From Nocardioides sp. LHD-245 (GTDB taxonomy: Bacteria; Actinomycetota; Actinomycetes; Propionibacteriales; Nocardioidaceae): a DNA stretch of 64,000 nt. Position 1 is the first letter of the stretch. Every line of letters starts with the position of its first letter. This document shows positions 62,158 to 64,000 of this stretch, piece after piece. The stretch lies in assembly GCF_030929495.1 (NCBI RefSeq), contig NZ_JAVFWN010000018.1, forward strand, positions 1 to 64,000, read 5' to 3'. Below the pieces are notes generated by a model. That model saw only the letters and a list, made by a program, of their open reading frames with translations, did no database searches and had not been told where the DNA came from. The translations under genes were made by a program, and so were the position numbers.

Positions 62158-62679
62158 ATGAGCACCGCACCCACCCCCTGGCTGCCCACCGCCTGGGCCC
62201 ACCCGACGCGGGTCGCCGTGACCGACGGGCACCACCTGCGCCCGATGGGACCGGCCGACGTCGACCTCGACCTGCCCGCGGTGCGGGCCTCACGGGACCG
62301 CCTGTGGGAGATCTACGGTCAGGCCTGGGGCTGGCCGCCCGCGGAGCTGAGCCGGGAGGCCGACGTCGACGACCTCGCCCACCACGCTGCGGAGATCGAG
62401 GCGCACGAGTCCTTCCTGTACGGCCTCTTCGACGCCGACGAGTCCGCGCTCCTCGGCTGTGTGTACGTCGACCCGCCGGCCAAGGTCGGCGCGGACGCGG
62501 ACATCTCCTGGTGGGTGGTGGAGGGCGCCGTGGGCAGTGCCCTCGAGGCGGCCCTGGACGCCTTCGTCCCCGCCTGGATCGCGGCGGGCTGGCCGCTCGA
62601 GCGCCCCCGGTACGTCGGGCGCGACCTGACCTGGCAGCAGTGGCTCGCCCTGCCCGACCTCGTGAAGGAGAACTCATGA
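62158..62679 (+). CDS. GNAT-like protein
   Basis: The 173-aa protein starts at ATG 62158. Blocks TDGHHLRPMGPADVDLDLPAV and FDADESALLGCVYVDP, DISWWVVEGAVGSALEAAL match the start and core of GNAT-fold acetyltransferases, although the classical acetyl-CoA loop (Q/R-x2-G-x-G/A) is not obvious. It may be a non-catalytic relative. It overlaps the next gene by 4 nt. Confidence 0.7.
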   Translation: MSTAPTPWLPTAWAHPTRVAVTDGHHLRPMGPADVDLDLPAVRASRDRLWEIYGQAWGWPPAELSREADVDDLAHHAAEIEAHESFLYGLFDADESALLGCVYVDPPAKVGADADISWWVVEGAVGSALEAALDAFVPAWIAAGWPLERPRYVGRDLTWQQWLALPDLVKENS

Positions 62680-64000
62680 GCACCCGCACCCTCGCCCGGA
62701 TCGCCCTCGGCACCGTCGCCGTCGCGCTCGGCCTGGCTCCTGTCGCCGTACCGACGGCGGCGAACGCCGGTCAGGTCGGCGTGACCATCGCCATCACCGG
62801 CGCCGGACGCGTCGAGGTCGTCGAGGGATCGATCGAGGACGGCGGCGCACTGGCCTGCGACCGCACCACCAACCTCGATCACCGGGTCACCCTGAGCTGC
62901 GGCCGGATCCGCAACGAGGAGCTCTTCGAGGCCTGGGTCTGGCTGCGCCCCTCGTTCTTCGGGGTGCCGGAGGGATGGGAGTTCGTGGAGTGGCAGGGCT
63001 GCGACCAGACCCGCGCCAACAACAACGGCACCCGGGACTGTGCCGTCCACTCGGCCATCACGGGCAGCGTCGAGAAGTTCCCGACCGCCGTCTTCCGCGA
63101 CGTCCAGCTCCCCACGATCTCCGGCATCAGCGCCACGCAGGTCGTCAACGAGCAGGGCCGGTTCAGGTTCGCCTGGTCCGCCGGCGGCGCCGTGCGCAGC
63201 CAGTGCAAGCTGGACAGCGGCGGATGGGAGACGTGCACGTCGCCGCGCACCCTGACCCTGCCGGAGGGGTCGCACAGCTTCGCCCTCCGCTCCGAGGACG
63301 CGTCGGGCAACCTGAGCCACAGCTGGTCCACCCAGGTGCACTCGGTCGACACCGCGTTCACCGCGACGCCGCCCCGGCTCACGAACAGCCGGAACGCGAA
63401 CTTCGCCTTCGCCTCGGTGGGCGGCAACGCCTTCGACTGCACCCTCGACGGCTACCAGTTCACCTGCGACAGCGGAGCGGGGTTCTTCTCCGACCTGGCC
63501 GACGGCGAGCACACGCTGACGGTCGCGGCCCGCAACGGTGCCTGGGTCGACCCGGTCCCGGTCCGCTGGGACTGGAGGGTCGACGCGACCGCCCCGGAGA
63601 CGACACTGACCGGCGGTCCCGCCGAAGGCTCGGCGACCACGGACCCGACGGCCGCGTTCACCCTCGACGCCCCAGGAGCGGTCGACTTCTCCTGCACCAT
63701 CGACGGCGCGCTCACCCCGTGCGCCCGCGGCGTCGTCCGGCTCGACGGGCTCGCCCCCGGCCTCCACGTCTTCACCGCGGCCGGCCGGGACGATGCGGGC
63801 AACAGCGACCCGACCCCCGCCACCCGGACCTGGACCGTGACAGCGCGCGACACCACCGTGCCCGACACGACCGCACCGGACACCACCCTGACGGCAGGCC
63901 CGGCCGACGGGTCCATCGTCACCTCGCCGGACGCCTCCTTCGAGGTCGGTACGACGGAGGCCGGCGCGGCTCCGACCTGCACGCTCGACGGCGCGGACCT
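62676..64000 (+). CDS. Secreted Ig-like domain protein (C-terminus outside window)
   Basis: Starting at ATG 62676, this protein has a signal peptide (about 1-32) and runs off the right edge after about 441 codons. It has a Cys-containing N-terminal part and then a series of Ig-like domains of the type DxTAPxTxLTxGPxxGSxTxDxxAxFxLD, each with a disulfide-like Cys pair (e.g. FDCTLDGYQFTC and FSCTIDGALTPC). This is the bacterial Ig-like type common on secreted and surface proteins. It differs from the Big_3 repeats at 17-24 kb. Confidence 0.85.
   Translation, partial: MSTRTLARIALGTVAVALGLAPVAVPTAANAGQVGVTIAITGAGRVEVVEGSIEDGGALACDRTTNLDHRVTLSCGRIRNEELFEAWVWLRPSFFGVPEGWEFVEWQGCDQTRANNNGTRDCAVHSAITGSVEKFPTAVFRDVQLPTISGISATQVVNEQGRFRFAWSAGGAVRSQCKLDSGGWETCTSPRTLTLPEGSHSFALRSEDASGNLSHSWSTQVHSVDTAFTATPPRLTNSRNANFAFASVGGNAFDCTLDGYQFTCDSGAGFFSDLADGEHTLTVAARNGAWVDPVPVRWDWRVDATAPETTLTGGPAEGSATTDPTAAFTLDAPGAVDFSCTIDGALTPCARGVVRLDGLAPGLHVFTAAGRDDAGNSDPTPATRTWTVTARDTTVPDTTAPDTTLTAGPADGSIVTSPDASFEVGTTEAGAAPTCTLDGAD

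Overview
The window is very GC-rich DNA from an actinobacterium. It has dense gene packing, many GTG and TTG starts, ATGA or TGATG overlaps inside operons, an ftsE-ftsX-M23 peptidase-smpB block, a tmRNA with an actinobacterial-type alanine-ending tag, a DUF222/HNH endonuclease and a tad pilus locus. The gene mix suggests Nocardioides or a close relative in the Nocardioidaceae. That placement is inferred from gene content only, because no alignment could be run. I see no insertion sequence, prophage or CRISPR array.

Layout. 0-6 kb: core metabolism and a small efflux module (SDR fragment, HIT protein, TetR with a divergent ABC exporter, secreted glycerophosphodiesterase, thioesterase, NAD(P)-binding protein). 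6.2-12.1 kb: a trans-translation and division block. tmRNA (ssrA) lies 1.9 kb from smpB, followed on the minus strand by a secreted trypsin-like protease, an amidohydrolase, smpB, an M23/LytM cell-wall hydrolase, ftsX and ftsE. 12.2-24.5 kb: an exoprotein zone with a DST/GST-repeat secreted protein, a metzincin-type protease, a lipase-like protein, prfB, and two tandem giant Ig-repeat proteins. 24.6-31.5 kb: a lipoprotein, a WXG100-like two-gene unit suggestive of type VII secretion, and a tad operon (tadA, tadB, tadC, a 54-aa pilin-like ORF, two tadE, one tadG-like).

31.7-43.2 kb is the most interesting region. It is a self-contained minus-strand island that reads as a D-amino-acid import and degradation system. 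It holds a complete Liv-type ABC importer (binding protein, two permeases, two ATPases), a D-amino-acid oxidase translationally coupled to a RidA imine deaminase, a D-serine dehydratase-like PLP enzyme, a DUF1445 (D-glutamate cyclase family) enzyme, a DUF6282 metal-dependent hydrolase, a small cupin and an XRE-cupin regulator. AT-richer promoter regions in the island share an AGTTGTCT-type motif, suggesting a common regulator.

43.3-52.5 kb: a lamin-tail-domain secreted protein, TspO, an acyl-CoA dehydrogenase / APH-type kinase / SDR operon with a divergent TetR (a split version of the ACAD10/11 arrangement), and a COG2345-type regulator with a methyltransferase and a 55-aa ORF. 52.6-57.4 kb: a translationally coupled urocanate hydratase, LLM flavin-dependent oxidoreductase and MHS-family transporter set with a convergent IclR regulator. 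57.4-64 kb: a large AfsR-like regulator, a DUF222/HNH endonuclease, a 405-bp gene-poor stretch, a GNAT-like gene and the start of another secreted Ig-like protein that runs off the window.
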